In this document: one piece after another, positions 16,605 through 25,265 of the stretch | Numbering within the stretch: position 1 is the first letter of the stretch | Layout: each line of letters opens with the position of its first letter | NCBI GenBank assembly: GCA_965218875.1 | Contig: CBDCMJ010000006.1 | Location: forward strand, 1 to 64,000 | Reading direction: 5' to 3' | From: CBDCMJ01 sp965218875 | Lineage (GTDB): Bacteria; Chloroflexota; Dehalococcoidia; Lucifugimonadales; UBA3495 | DNA: 64,000 nucleotides | Notes under the pieces: generated by a model | Seen by the model: the letters and a program-made list of their open reading frames with translations, nothing else | Told to the model about the DNA's origin: nothing | Database searches by the model: none | Program-made: the position numbers and the translations under genes

Positions 16605-16807
16605 CGCAATGCCTCCAGCAGCCGCTTGGTGGCGGCGGCGTAGTCCTGGGCCTGGGCGCAGGCCAGTTCCACCTCCGGCTGCCGGGCCGCCGCCGCGTCC
16701 AGGTCCAGGCTGCCGTCGGGTAGGGTTAGCTCCGCCGCAAGCTCGGTGATTTTCAGGTCCGCCGGCGGGGTTGCCGCCAGCAGACCGGCCAGGGTCCGGT
16801 TGTCCAT
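16577..16807 (-). CDS. Small protein within the PRTRC cassette
   Basis: 76 residues, ATG 16807, 13 bases after the stop of the protein C gene. It has a helical, alanine/leucine-rich sequence with an acidic middle and a basic end (RWQLRPRRY). No family recognised. Its place between proteins C and F, and the overlap with the start of F, argue that it is a genuine member of the operon. Some PRTRC cassettes carry extra small genes here. Confidence 0.6.
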   Translation of the reverse strand: MDNRTLAGLLAATPPADLKITELAAELTLPDGSLDLDAAAARQPEVELACAQAQDYAAATKRLLEALRWQLRPRRY

Positions 16808-16820
16808 TTCACTCCCTCCC

Positions 16821-17027
16821 TTAGCTGTGGGCGACGGTGAAGGCGCCCTTGGTGCCCACCCGCCGCTGGAACTCGAAGATGGTGTCCTCGCCCCGGGTGG
16901 TCTCCTTGACCGAGGCGTTGGCGATTTCGCCGTAGAAGTCGCTGAGAGTCGCCTTCACCTGGTCGACACTCATTTCGGGGTCCGGGTCGGGGAACTCGCG
17001 GTCGTCGTACACGAAAATCCTTGCCAT
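16821..17027 (-). CDS. PRTRC-system protein C
   Basis: 68 residues. It shows the family core: a short N-terminal strand (ARIFVYDDREFPDPDPEMSV), DQVKATLSDFYGEIANASV, and FEFQRRVGTKG near the end. The small single-domain, strand-rich fold has been compared with ubiquitin-like partners of the ThiF protein, though this is not proven. ATG 17027 has GAGGAGAAACC upstream. First gene of the PRTRC part of the operon, separated from the helicase tail by a hairpin at 17110-17142. Confidence 0.85.
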   Translation of the reverse strand: MARIFVYDDREFPDPDPEMSVDQVKATLSDFYGEIANASVKETTRGEDTIFEFQRRVGTKGAFTVAHS

Positions 17028-17109
17028 CGTGGTTTCTCCTCTTGTGTTGGTTGTCGTTTTGGTTCGTGACCGTGGGCGGCGTCCCGTAGAGGAACGCCGT
17101 TCATGCGAA

Positions 17110-17142
17110 GAGGGGCCCCCGCTGCCAAAGCGGAGGCCCCTC
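17110..17142 (-). terminator. GC-rich intergenic hairpin
   Basis: GAGGGGCC...CCGCT pairs with AGCGG...GGCCCCTC around a short loop, just downstream of the helicase stop (minus strand) and upstream of PRTRC C. It belongs to the GGGGCC/GGCCCC hairpin family seen between several outer-element genes. No T run follows. Confidence 0.5.
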
Positions 17143-17156
17143 CCGTCGGTTGCGGT

Positions 17157-17827
17157 CTAGCGCCCCGCGCCGACTGGCTCCTTATCCCGTTCCTGCTCCT
17201 TTTCCAGCGCCCAATCGAACAGGGACGCGGCGGCGGGTTTGGCCTTCCCGTTCCGTCCCCTGGGCTTGACCGGTTCCTCGGCCAGGAACTCGGCCCACGA
17301 GAAGAGCGACTGCTGCCCTTCGGCTGGTTCAGCGTGGTGGCCGTTGGTCGGAGCCAGTTCGACCGTCCCTTCGATGTCGATGTCGATGGCGTGGTGGCCG
17401 TTGGCGTGATACCCGTTGCCATTGACGTGGACTTCCACCACCACCGGCTCAGGCTCCGGTTCGGCCTCGACGACCTTCCAGTCGCCGTCGACCAGGAATT
17501 CCTCGGCATTGGCCTCAGCGTCCCGCGCCTGGGCGAATACCGCCTCCACCGACTCCTCATCAGCGTCGGTTTTCTCGCCACTGACGATCTGGCGGGCCAG
17601 GGCCAGCATCAGGTCGTCGCCCTCGTCCCCGAAGGCGGCCAGCCCGTCCTCGGGCAGTTCCCCCTCCACCGCCAGGGAGCTTTGCAGCTTCTTGGCCACC
17701 AGTTTCAGGGCGTCGGCCTGAAGGGTGTTCCGGTAGGCCATGAACACCACCTTCACCGGGCGTGTCTGCCCGATGCGCCAGGAGCGCCGCGACGCCTGGC
17801 GGGATGTGTACACGCTGTAATCGGCTC
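17157..17827 (-). pseudogene. SNF2-like helicase, C-terminal part (split by the inner element)
   Basis: Encodes DYSVYTSRQASRRSWRIGQT then RPVKVVFMAY, the classic motif VI region of SNF2/RapA-type helicases (R..R..GQ), followed by a variable acidic tail ending in EPVGAGR. A lone GTG (17813) could start a short product, but the fragment lacks motifs I-V. Those are at 57028-58720. Joining the two across the 5-base CGGTC core gives an uninterrupted 787-residue frame, passing through WFETGADYSVYTSRQ. The reading frame is therefore exactly restorable if the inner element excises. Confidence 0.9.
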
Positions 17828-19408
17828 CGGTCCTGCAATCGACAGAAAATCCTCAGTCGGGATGGCCAGGGTCAGGTTGACCTGGTTGTGTCTGTCGATG
17901 GTCGCCCCGTCCAGAAGGAGCCGCAGCACCTCCCGCCGCTCTTCCTGGGGCAGGTCGTCCAGCCCGTCCCCGATCCACCCGGACCACTCCACCACTCGCT
18001 CCGCCAGCATCCGCCTCTCCACCTGGGCTGACTCCCTGGCACGGTAGTCGTTCAGCTTCTCCCGCAGGGTCTCCAGCCGCTCGGTGATGAACTTGCGCTG
18101 GTGGTCAAGCTGGGCCTCGGTTATCTTCCCCGACACGTAGAGCCGGATGGCCCGGTCCTCTTCCACCTGGACCTTCTGCAGGTCCCGTTCTGCCTTGGCG
18201 ATCTCCTCGGCCACTCCGCCGCCGTCCGGCTGGGAGTTGAGGGACTCAATGCCGGCAACGATCAGCCCCGGGTTCTCCAGCATCTTCTTAACCTCCCCCC
18301 AGACCAGTTCTTCCAGCCGTTCCGCCCTGATATAGCCGTGCTCCCGGCACTTCACGCCGATGTTGAGTTTCCCGTAGCAGTTGTAATAGCGGTGGGGAGG
18401 GTCCAGGTCGTACCGGTAGGACTTGCCGTCGTGCTTGACGGTCTGGCGTCTATTCGTCCGGCAGCCCATGACGTAGCCGCACTCGGCGCACCGGACCAGA
18501 TGTTGCAAGAGATAGAAAATCTTGGTGTTGCGTCCCGACCGGGTAAGCCGTTGCTTCTTGGCCTGCTGCGCCCGTTCCCAGGTCTCCTCGTCAATCACGG
18601 GCGGAAAGGGAACCCCGACCCACTCGTCCTCGGGCCGGTCGTACCGCCTCGTCCCGTGCTCGGTGGCGACGTGGCGGACCTTGCCGAACCACCAGTTGCC
18701 CCGGTAGGCCTCGGTGCCCAGGATGCGAGTGACGGTGCGGTCGTACCACCGCCCGACGTTGTGGGGCGTGGGCACGCCTTCGGCGGTAAGCTGCCTGGCG
18801 ATGGCGGGAGCGCCCATTCCCTCGCGGACGTACATGTGGAAGACGCGGCGGATAATCTCGACCTCGGCCTCCTCCACCAGCGGCCTGCGGTCCTCGCCGA
18901 GGCGGTAGCCGAAGGGGACGTTGTTGACCGGGATTCGGCCCTGCTTGGCCGAGCCGCGCTTGCCCATGGAGGCCCGCTCCCGGAAGTTGTCCAGCTCGAT
19001 CTTGCCGATGGCCGCCATCAGGCCGAAGGTCTTCATGTCGATGGCGTCCATGACGGCCTCAAGCTCTATCTGGTACGCTTCGATTACCTCCATGAGGGCG
19101 GCGGCGGGGTACATGCCCCGGCTGAGCCGGTCGGACTTCCAGCAGACGATGGTGTCGAAGCGTCCCTGCTTGGCGTCGGCCAGCATCCGCTGGAACTCGG
19201 GGCGGTTCTTGGACCAACCCCGTCCCACTTCCTGGTAGCGGGCGGTGATGGTCAGCCCCCGGCGCTGGCAGTGGGCCTCCATGTCGGAAATCTGCTCGGT
19301 GATGGAGGTCTTGTCCTCCGTGTCCTGGCTCTTGTCCGAGACGCGGGCGTAGATCGCCGCCCTCTGACCGTTAGCCTGCTGTTGGCGCTTCGGTGTGTTA
19401 TTCGCCAC
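17753..19408 (-). CDS. Large serine recombinase (integrase of the inner element)
   Basis: 551 residues. The N-terminal resolvase catalytic domain begins AAIYARVSDKSQDTEDKTSI (nucleophile Ser24), with CWKSDRLSRG and the helix after it. Then come a recombinase domain (about 170-280, NVPFGYRLGE ... APAIARQLTAEGVPTPH), a zinc-ribbon region (CAECGYVMGC ... YYNCYG...CREHGY) and a long coiled coil (about 390-480, EEIAKAERDLQKVQ). GTG 19408 is preceded by an ideal AGGAGGAAATC. The last ~24 codons (after IAGP, from about 17832 down) are read from the outer element; in the excised circle the gene would instead end ...IAGPSSSSFNQQKK... on element DNA. Function: site-specific integration/excision at the helicase gene. 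Confidence 0.95.
   Translation of the reverse strand: MANNTPKRQQQANGQRAAIYARVSDKSQDTEDKTSITEQISDMEAHCQRRGLTITARYQEVGRGWSKNRPEFQRMLADAKQGRFDTIVCWKSDRLSRGMYPAAALMEVIEAYQIELEAVMDAIDMKTFGLMAAIGKIELDNFRERASMGKRGSAKQGRIPVNNVPFGYRLGEDRRPLVEEAEVEIIRRVFHMYVREGMGAPAIARQLTAEGVPTPHNVGRWYDRTVTRILGTEAYRGNWWFGKVRHVATEHGTRRYDRPEDEWVGVPFPPVIDEETWERAQQAKKQRLTRSGRNTKIFYLLQHLVRCAECGYVMGCRTNRRQTVKHDGKSYRYDLDPPHRYYNCYGKLNIGVKCREHGYIRAERLEELVWGEVKKMLENPGLIVAGIESLNSQPDGGGVAEEIAKAERDLQKVQVEEDRAIRLYVSGKITEAQLDHQRKFITERLETLREKLNDYRARESAQVERRMLAERVVEWSGWIGDGLDDLPQEERREVLRLLLDGATIDRHNQVNLTLAIPTEDFLSIAGPEPITACTHPARRRGAPGASGRHAR
17828..17832. other. attL core (CGGTC)
   Basis: Five bases shared with 57028-57032. The exact crossover dinucleotide within them cannot be told from the sequence. 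Bases on the left belong to the helicase frame, bases on the right to the recombinase 3' end. Confidence 0.8.
17836..17849 (+). repeat. Left arm of the element-end inverted repeat
   Basis: CAATCGACAGAAAA lies 3 bases inside the attL core. Its reverse complement, with one mismatch, occurs at 57000-57013 near the right end. In the excised circle these form facing arms around the core, a plausible recombinase-binding arrangement. Confidence 0.65.
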
Positions 19409-19445
19409 GATTTCCTCCCTACGCTTCTGTCGTTTATATCGTTGA

Positions 19446-19481
19446 AACAAAAAAAGACCCGCCCCCTGCCGGGGACGGGTC
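19446..19481 (-). terminator. Intrinsic terminator upstream of the recombinase
   Basis: On the minus strand GACCCGTCCCC and GGGGGCGGGTC pair around a 4-base loop and are followed by a 7-8 base T run. It sits 38 bases upstream of the recombinase start, so it could either block incoming transcription or act as an attenuator in the recombinase leader. Confidence 0.75.
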
Positions 19482-19662
19482 TGCGAGTAGTACAATACCA
19501 CTGCTTCACCTGTCCGATCAGGTGGCGCCGCGGCCCGGGATGTTTGCTGCATCGCCGGGCCAACTTCTGCTCCCATGATACCGTGATTGGCGGGGCAGCG
19601 TCAAAACGCTGCGGGACGGACGGAACTGTGCTCGCGGTTCGACGCCGGTGCAGAGGAGAGAG

Positions 19663-19986
19663 ATGGAAAAAGACATTCGCGAATTTCTCAGGGAAGTGTC
19701 GATAGACGAATTGGTCAGCCGGGAAGTCGTCGCGCCCTATGGCAAGTACGGGTATGTGCTGCAAGGCCGGCACGTTGGCTTCCTGATAGGGTTGATGCGG
19801 GACCGGGGTGTGACCGGGTTGGTCTCGGCGGAACGGGACTGGCATCTGGCCGTAGACGGCACTTTCAGCAATCCCAAGTCCAGGGAATTCAAGAGCGGCG
19901 TGGTCGAGAGGCTGGACCACCCCGGCAACGTTTTCCTGGGGCAGAACGTGTATATCAACCCACGTTACGAGCGAGACCCGCAGTGA
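19663..19986 (+). CDS. Hypothetical protein divergent from the recombinase
   Basis: 107 residues, ATG 19663 with AGAGGAGAGAG upstream. A charged N-terminal helix (MEKDIREFLREVSIDELVSR) is followed by strand-rich sequence (GYVLQGRHVGFLIGLM, DWHLAVDGTF) and VFLGQNVYINPRY. No family recognised and no membrane segment. It is divergent from the recombinase, with a ~250-bp region holding two small inverted repeats between them (CACCTG/CAGGTG at 19507-19524, GCAGCG/CGCTGC at 19595-19612), so it could take part in control of excision. Function unknown. Confidence 0.65.
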   Translation: MEKDIREFLREVSIDELVSREVVAPYGKYGYVLQGRHVGFLIGLMRDRGVTGLVSAERDWHLAVDGTFSNPKSREFKSGVVERLDHPGNVFLGQNVYINPRYERDPQ

Positions 19987-20048
19987 CCTTGCCCCGCCCT
20001 TCTTGCCGATGATGGCCCCGGCTCCAGGCCAGTTGAGATTAGGCAGCG

Positions 20049-20276
20049 TCAGCATCCCGGTTCACTATCGGCATCGGAAGGTGAGCCTGCGCTGGGGAAG
20101 TCCTGCTCCGGCTCCCCGGTGCCTTCCCCCGCGAAGTGGCTGACCAGGATGGTGAAGAGGCGGCGCAGCCGCTCCTCTGCGTCGGGCGCGGGTTTGAAGT
20201 CGATGCCGACCACCCGCATTTCCGGGCCGTCGCCGCCGGGCCTCTTCCGTCTGTTCTTTTTCTCGTTGTTTCTCAT
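20049..20276 (-). CDS. Small basic protein near the recombinase
   Basis: 75 residues with a very basic start (MRNNEKKNRRKRPGG), then VVGIDFKPAPDAEERLRRLF and TILVSHFAGE, and an acidic/serine tail. The DF.P.PDAEERLRR motif recalls the short proteins often encoded beside large serine recombinases in integrative elements. A recombination directionality factor is one possible role but is unproven. The ribosome binding site is weak. Confidence 0.5.
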   Translation of the reverse strand: MRNNEKKNRRKRPGGDGPEMRVVGIDFKPAPDAEERLRRLFTILVSHFAGEGTGEPEQDFPSAGSPSDADSEPGC

Positions 20277-20402
20277 ATTTGGTGGCGGCGGTGGCGTCTC
20301 CGAGCGCCGCTGTTCTCCCGCTGCGGGTCTGGTGAACAGGCCGCTGGCGCGGGCGGACGGGACGGGCGCCGGCGGCGTGTGGGTTGCGCTATGGGTCAGG
20401 GT

Positions 20403-20768
20403 CTAGCCTTCGTCCTCCTCCCCGTCCTCGTCCTCTTCAGGGACGGGTTCGGGGTCGGGCGCCGGAACGTCTTCGCCCGTGAGGATGTCCGGGCCGCCGG
20501 GCATCCGGTTGGCGAAGCGGAGCAGGGCCAGCATGGGTCCCCCGGAGGGCTCGACGCCCTCATTGCGCCAGCGGCGCAGCTGCTTGTCGTCCACGCCGAT
20601 GGCCTGGGCGAAGCCGCTCCAGGTGAGGCCGCTGGCCTCCTTCAGCCGGTTCAGGCGCTCGGGGAAGTCCTCGGGCATCACGCCGGTCTCCAGGGGCAGC
20701 AAGCGGCCGCCGATGGTGATCCGGTCCGGCCGCCCGTCGAAACGGGGTTCAGGGTTGTGGTTCGTCAT
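20403..20768 (-). CDS. HTH regulator with acidic tail
   Basis: 121 residues. The core DFPERLNRLKEASGLTWSGF then AQAIGVDDKQLRRWRNEGVEP is a Cro/C1-type HTH. It ends in a run of glutamate/aspartate (PEEDEDGEEDEG). A paralogue lies at 37755-38099 (DFPRRLERFKEESGLSWAEL). ATG 20768 overlaps the end of the upstream XRE gene by 20 bases, so the two are co-transcribed. Likely a regulator of the element's transfer or excision genes; operator unknown. Confidence 0.75.
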   Translation of the reverse strand: MTNHNPEPRFDGRPDRITIGGRLLPLETGVMPEDFPERLNRLKEASGLTWSGFAQAIGVDDKQLRRWRNEGVEPSGGPMLALLRFANRMPGGPDILTGEDVPAPDPEPVPEEDEDGEEDEG

Positions 20769-21036
20769 CGATTACCTCCAATCTGAAAAGCTGGTGAAAG
20801 TCGTCCAAGCCGAGGGCCTTGAGCATCCGCCTGCGAATGCGTCCCGAGGGCGCGCGCCCCTCGTTGACCAGCATGGAGACGTAGCCGGGGCTGACCCCGA
20901 TCTCCCTGGCGAGCCAGTTCTGGGAACGGTTGAGCAAAGCCAGGCGCTCCCAGAGGGCCGCCGTGTTGAGCCGGACGACGGTCCGTCCCCGGCGCCCCAG
21001 GGGGCCTCTCGTGCAGTTGCTATTTTCTGAACGCAT
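20749..21036 (-). CDS. XRE-type regulator
   Basis: 95 residues. A basic N-terminus is followed by an HTH (ALWERLALLNRSQNWLAREI, then GVSPGYVSMLVNEGRAPSG) and a short C-terminal strand (LFRLEVIDDE). Same family as 11914-12204 in the outer element, sharing the L..L..SQN.LAR..G.S.GY layout. It sits between the replication-relaxation-like gene and the acidic-tail HTH gene in one minus-strand operon. Confidence 0.75.
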   Translation of the reverse strand: MRSENSNCTRGPLGRRGRTVVRLNTAALWERLALLNRSQNWLAREIGVSPGYVSMLVNEGRAPSGRIRRRMLKALGLDDFHQLFRLEVIDDEPQP

Positions 21037-21101
21037 GGTTGGTCGCCTCCTATTGGATGAGGAACGAAATCCGGTGAATTCTCTCCTCCCTGGGTCGTTG
21101 T

Positions 21102-22736
21102 TCATCCGTTCAGGGGCAGATGGGCGGGTTCCCAATCGCCGGGGCTGAGCCAGGCGCGTCCCAGCGGCCCCAGGGCCTTGACGGCCTCGCGGTGGGACAC
21201 CCACAGGGGCACGGCCACCCGCGACCGCTCCATCTCCCTTGCCGCCAGGGTCAGGAAGTGGGTGGCGGCAATGTCGCCGTCGAAGACCACCAGGACGTCG
21301 GGCCTGTCTCCGTGGTCGTCGGCGGGCCGGTGGGAGGAGTAGTAGCGCAGGTAGGGGGCCAGGCGCTGGGCCATGGTTGCGGGCCTGACGGCGCGGCGCT
21401 CCCACTCCAGGAAGAAGGTCCAGGCCGCCGGGCCTCGGCGCAGGACGCCGAAGGCGTCGGGATTGACCGAGCGCAGACTCTCCTCTTGACGGAAGTACCT
21501 GGAGGCCCGGTGGGGCGGGTCGAGTTGGGCCGTCTCCCAGCCCAGGGCGCGGGACTGGCCCGCCAGGGCCGCCAGGAAGCCGTGAACGGCGGCGGTGTGG
21601 TCCAGGTTGCGGAGCAGTTGCCTGCTCCTGCCGCCGGAGACGTTGCGCCAGTCCACTGGCTTGGCATCGTCAATGGGGTTGACGCTCCACCGCCTGCGGG
21701 CCACACCCACCGAGGCGCGGTCCCGGCGGGCCAGGAAGCCCAACCCCCGGTCGGTGAGGGCCAGGCGGCCCCCTGCGGAGGGGAAGCGGGTCGCCAGCCC
21801 GAACCCTTCAAGGGGAGTCATCAGCCGGGAGATTCGGGTCTCCGAGACGGCCAACAGGCCCGCCAGGTCCCGCTGCAACAGCCAGGGCCAATCGGCCAGC
21901 CGGTCCAGGGCGCGCTTCTCCGCCGGTTTGAGCAGGGCGGCCAGAGCGGAGCGGGCTTCGGCGGCGATGTCGCCGGGAAGGAACGCCTGCGACGGCGGTT
22001 CCTCTTCGGGAAGCTCGCCGCCGGGCCGCAACCGTTCCAACACGTAGCCCAGGTCCAGCCTCGCGCCGCCCGAGGGCGGACGCCAGACGGGGGCGTCGAG
22101 CCCAGCCAACACGGCGTCGCGCTCCAGGGCCAGCAGCGCGTTGACCGGGGTGCGGGCCAGCAGCCGGCGGGCGTGCCTGAGCCTCACCTCGTCGGATACA
22201 AGGACCAGGACGGCTCCGGGCAGCGGTCCCTGGCCCAGCCGCCACAGGCGCTTGGCGAAGGCGGTGCGGTCGGCGGCGGGTCCCTGCCGCACCACGCCCA
22301 GGGTCCTCCCTTCGGGGAGGGTGATAGCGGCGTCCAGGGGCGCGGCGCGGTACAGCCGCAGGCCGATGGGGCTGGCGGCGCTGGCGACTGCGGACGCCAG
22401 CCGGTAGATGACGGCTACGGCGTCCAGCCGCTCCAGCAGGATGCGACGCCATTGTTGAGACACCGCACGGCTGCGCAGCAGGCCGTCTTCAGTCTCGCCG
22501 TTCATTTCGCCCAGCCTTCGCACCCCGTTGGCGGTGAGGCAGTAGCGCCGGGTGGGGAGCGTGAGGTCCGCCGCGTGGGGAATGGAATCCACCAACCCGC
22601 CCTCTTCCAGCCGGTGGACGGCCTCGTAGACCACGCTTCGGGACCCGCCGGAGATAGCCGCCATCTCCTGCCGGTCGAGGAAGGGCGCCTGCGCCAGCAA
22701 CCCCAGCAGTTCGGTTTCCAGGGAGACGGTCCTCAT
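21102..22736 (-). CDS. Replication-relaxation-like protein (inner element)
   Basis: 544 residues. The N-terminal winged helix (about 5-75: LDRQEMAAISGGSRSVVYEA, VHRLEEGGLVDS) is followed by a central segment with a second winged helix (about 280-350: LLQRDLAGLLAVSETRISRL). The C-terminal domain (about 390-520) carries NPDAFGVL and FFLEWERRAVRPATMAQRLA then PYLRYY, matching the corresponding part of 590-2359. This element has no recognisable canonical relaxase, and this gene overlaps the end of the coupling ATPase gene (ATGA overlap at 22733-22736). It is thus the best candidate for the replication/transfer initiator. That role is inferred. Confidence 0.65.
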   Translation of the reverse strand: MRTVSLETELLGLLAQAPFLDRQEMAAISGGSRSVVYEAVHRLEEGGLVDSIPHAADLTLPTRRYCLTANGVRRLGEMNGETEDGLLRSRAVSQQWRRILLERLDAVAVIYRLASAVASAASPIGLRLYRAAPLDAAITLPEGRTLGVVRQGPAADRTAFAKRLWRLGQGPLPGAVLVLVSDEVRLRHARRLLARTPVNALLALERDAVLAGLDAPVWRPPSGGARLDLGYVLERLRPGGELPEEEPPSQAFLPGDIAAEARSALAALLKPAEKRALDRLADWPWLLQRDLAGLLAVSETRISRLMTPLEGFGLATRFPSAGGRLALTDRGLGFLARRDRASVGVARRRWSVNPIDDAKPVDWRNVSGGRSRQLLRNLDHTAAVHGFLAALAGQSRALGWETAQLDPPHRASRYFRQEESLRSVNPDAFGVLRRGPAAWTFFLEWERRAVRPATMAQRLAPYLRYYSSHRPADDHGDRPDVLVVFDGDIAATHFLTLAAREMERSRVAVPLWVSHREAVKALGPLGRAWLSPGDWEPAHLPLNG

Positions 22737-25229
22737 GGCTGGGCCTCCCCGGGCTGCGCCGCGCCGTTCCTTTCGGCCAGCAACCGCCGGTACTCGCTCA
22801 CCTTCTTTTCGCCCTCGGCCTCCCCCTCCATCAGGCCGGCCAGGTCGCGGGCCGGCAGGGTGTAGCCGGTCGTGGCGGCGCGGATTCGCCGGCAACGGCG
22901 GAATCGCCACCCTCGGGCTTCCTGACCATCATGGAGAAGGCGGGCATCCGCTCGGTCCCCACGGTGGCCCGGACGTAGCAGTGGTGCACGTCCAGGGATA
23001 CGATGTCGTCCTCGCTCACCCGGTCCTTGCCCAGCTCCCACACCAGCTGCCGGGCGTCGTTGCCCGCCACCTGGAACACGGCCAGGCAGCCCACGTTGGC
23101 CAGCAGGGTGTCCCGCATGGTGGGGGAGAGGTCCTCCAGCTTGGCCAGGCTCTGGGTCGCCAGGATGAAGCTGGCCCCGAACTTGCCCAGCTCGCTGAGC
23201 ATGGACTCGTAATCGACGCCGGGCATGGACTGCATCTCGTCCACCACCACCAGCGCGCCGCGCCTTTGGGAGAAGGCGACGCCGCCCTGCTCCCGGATCA
23301 CCGAGTCCACCAGGTTCAGCAGCGAGGCGCCCACCAGGGCGGCCACGTCCCGGCCCACGGTGCCCTGGGAGGTGGAGACCAGCAGCACGCCGCCGTCCAG
23401 GATGGTCTCCCGCAGGTCGATGGTGGAGCGGGGCTGGCCCAGGATGGCCCGGCCCTTTTGGACGAGGCGTAGTAGGAGAGGCGGGTCTGCACCGGGGCCA
23501 GGGCCTCGGCCCGGTACTGGCGGTGCCAGCCTCCGAAGTCCCGGGCCCACCACTCCAGCAGGTAGGGGTCGGAGACCTTGGCCAGCACGGAGTTGCGGAA
23601 GGGGTCGTTGGACAGGAGCCGCAGCCCGTCCAGGATGGTGTGCTGTTGGTCCGCCTCCATCTGCTCGTTGGCCTCGTGGAGGGTCTTCACCGTCTGCTCC
23701 AGGATGGACTGCATCCGGGGACCCCACTGCTCCCACAGGCCCCGGGCCACGCGCACCACCGAGTCGGCGGTGCGGTCCCGGTCGGCGAAGACGCGGGTGT
23801 CCAGCAGGTTGATGCCGGGGGAGCGGGACTCGTCGGCCAGGTCGATGAGCCTTACCCGGTCGATCAGGGACTCGGGGACGTGTTCCAGGATTCCGGCCAC
23901 CAGGTCGGCGTGGGGATCGACCACCACGATGGCGTCGCCGTCCCTTCCCGCCGCCTTCTCCTGGAGCTTGTGGGCAACGATGTGGTGCATCAGGGTGGAC
24001 TTGCCCATGCGGGTGCGGGCCACGTAGAGGTGGTGGCGGCGCAGCAGGTCCTCGGGGAAGCGGATGGGCTGGCCGGTCCCGGTGGTGGTGTCGCCCACCA
24101 GCGCCCCGCCGCTGACGCTGCGGGCCGAGGGCAACAGCGCCCGCGAGCCGGAGCGTTCCACCAGGGGCGTCTCGTCCCGCTCGCCCGGCGGGTGCCACAG
24201 GGCGGCCACCTCGCGGACGCCCAGGACGCTGCGCTTGCCAAACAGCCCCGGACCGGCGGGGTGCAGGCTGGCCAGTGGGACCAGGGGCCCGATGTTGCTC
24301 ACCTTGAACCTGGCCCCGGCGGGGTGGTCGTAGTGGCGGTAGGCGGCGGCCACCGGCTCCAGGATTTCCCTGGCCCGCTGTTCCCCGGCGCTGTCGGGCA
24401 GGACGGCGATGACCTGGAGCTCGGCGTCGAAGGCGATGCGGCCCACCTTCTCCTTGATCAGCAGCGGGTCGTAGACCCGGCTGCGGGCCTGCTTCCAGCG
24501 CCACCAGCCCCAGCCCGCCACGGTGAGGCCGGAGACGGCGCCCAAACCCAGGAGCGACGCCTTGAGAAACTCCCCGTCCTGCACCCACAGGTAGCCCTTG
24601 AGGGCGGCCAGCGCTCCGGCGCCCAGGACGGCCATGGTGACGCCGTCCAGCTGCAGGGGCTTGGTCTGGTAGGTGTAGGACGGGTCGGGCCGCTGCTGGC
24701 CGGGGTTCTTGAAAGCCTTCTGCTGGTGGGCCTGGGACCAGTCGGGACCCAGGGAGCGCAGCAGCAGGCGGGCCAGGACCCGTTCCCCCGGGCGCAGGGC
24801 GGACAGGGAGCCGATGACGGCCAGCAGGGGGTCGGAGCCGGGGTCCAGCAGGTCGTCGTCCCGGAAGGTGCGCAGCGGCACGTACTCCGGCCCTCCCGTC
24901 CGGAGGGTCAGGCCCCAGGCCTGTTCCCCGGCGTGGACGAAGATGGGGTCGTCGTCCACCGGCACCTGCCGGATGCGGGCCTGGGGGTAGTGGGCGGCGA
25001 TCTGGCTCCGCACCACCTGGTCGTCCTGGCAACGGGCCAGCAGGTTGACGCCGCCGGCGTCGCCGGCCAGTTCCAGGGAGAAGGGTTCGGGGACGGCGAT
25101 GGACTGGAGCAGGTTCTCCACGCCCAGCAGGGTGCGCTCGCCGGTGCGGGGCGGCGTCACCGCCAAGAGCACCGGGGGTTTCTTCGCCTGCTTCTCGCCG
25201 AACAGGATTTTCTTGACGTTGATATTCAT
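22733..25229 (-). CDS. VirD4/TcpA-like coupling ATPase, two frameshifts
   Basis: About 832 residues if two indels are repaired. N-terminal ~190 residues are of unknown fold, then two membrane segments (about 199-212 and 222-242), then a RecA-like ATPase. Walker A is ARTRMGKST (about 404-412) and Walker B is DAIVVVDPH (about 432-440); a second acidic motif is GALVVVDEMQSM. The frame breaks near 23460 at TCCAAAAGG; one added A restores KKGRAILGQPRS. It breaks again near 22885, after which GYTLPARDLAGLM and KKVSEYRRLLAERN complete the protein up to 22733. The downstream gene start overlaps that end, which supports the repaired frame. Role: couples DNA substrate to the T4SS channel. Confidence 0.75.
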
Positions 25230-25265
25230 ATTGGTTGCCTCTTGTTTATAGTTGTCGTGTTCTGG

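Noticed and set aside
18101..19705. 534-codon open frame antisense to the serine recombinase
   Set aside because: The minus-strand recombinase has intact domains and an ideal ribosome binding site; the antisense frame shows no recognisable motif.
23450..23470. Programmed -1 frameshift at TCCAAAAGG in the coupling ATPase
   Set aside because: The codons do not form a proper slippery heptamer (re-pairing would need AAA to CAA), and a second unrelated frameshift in the same gene favours indels or decay.
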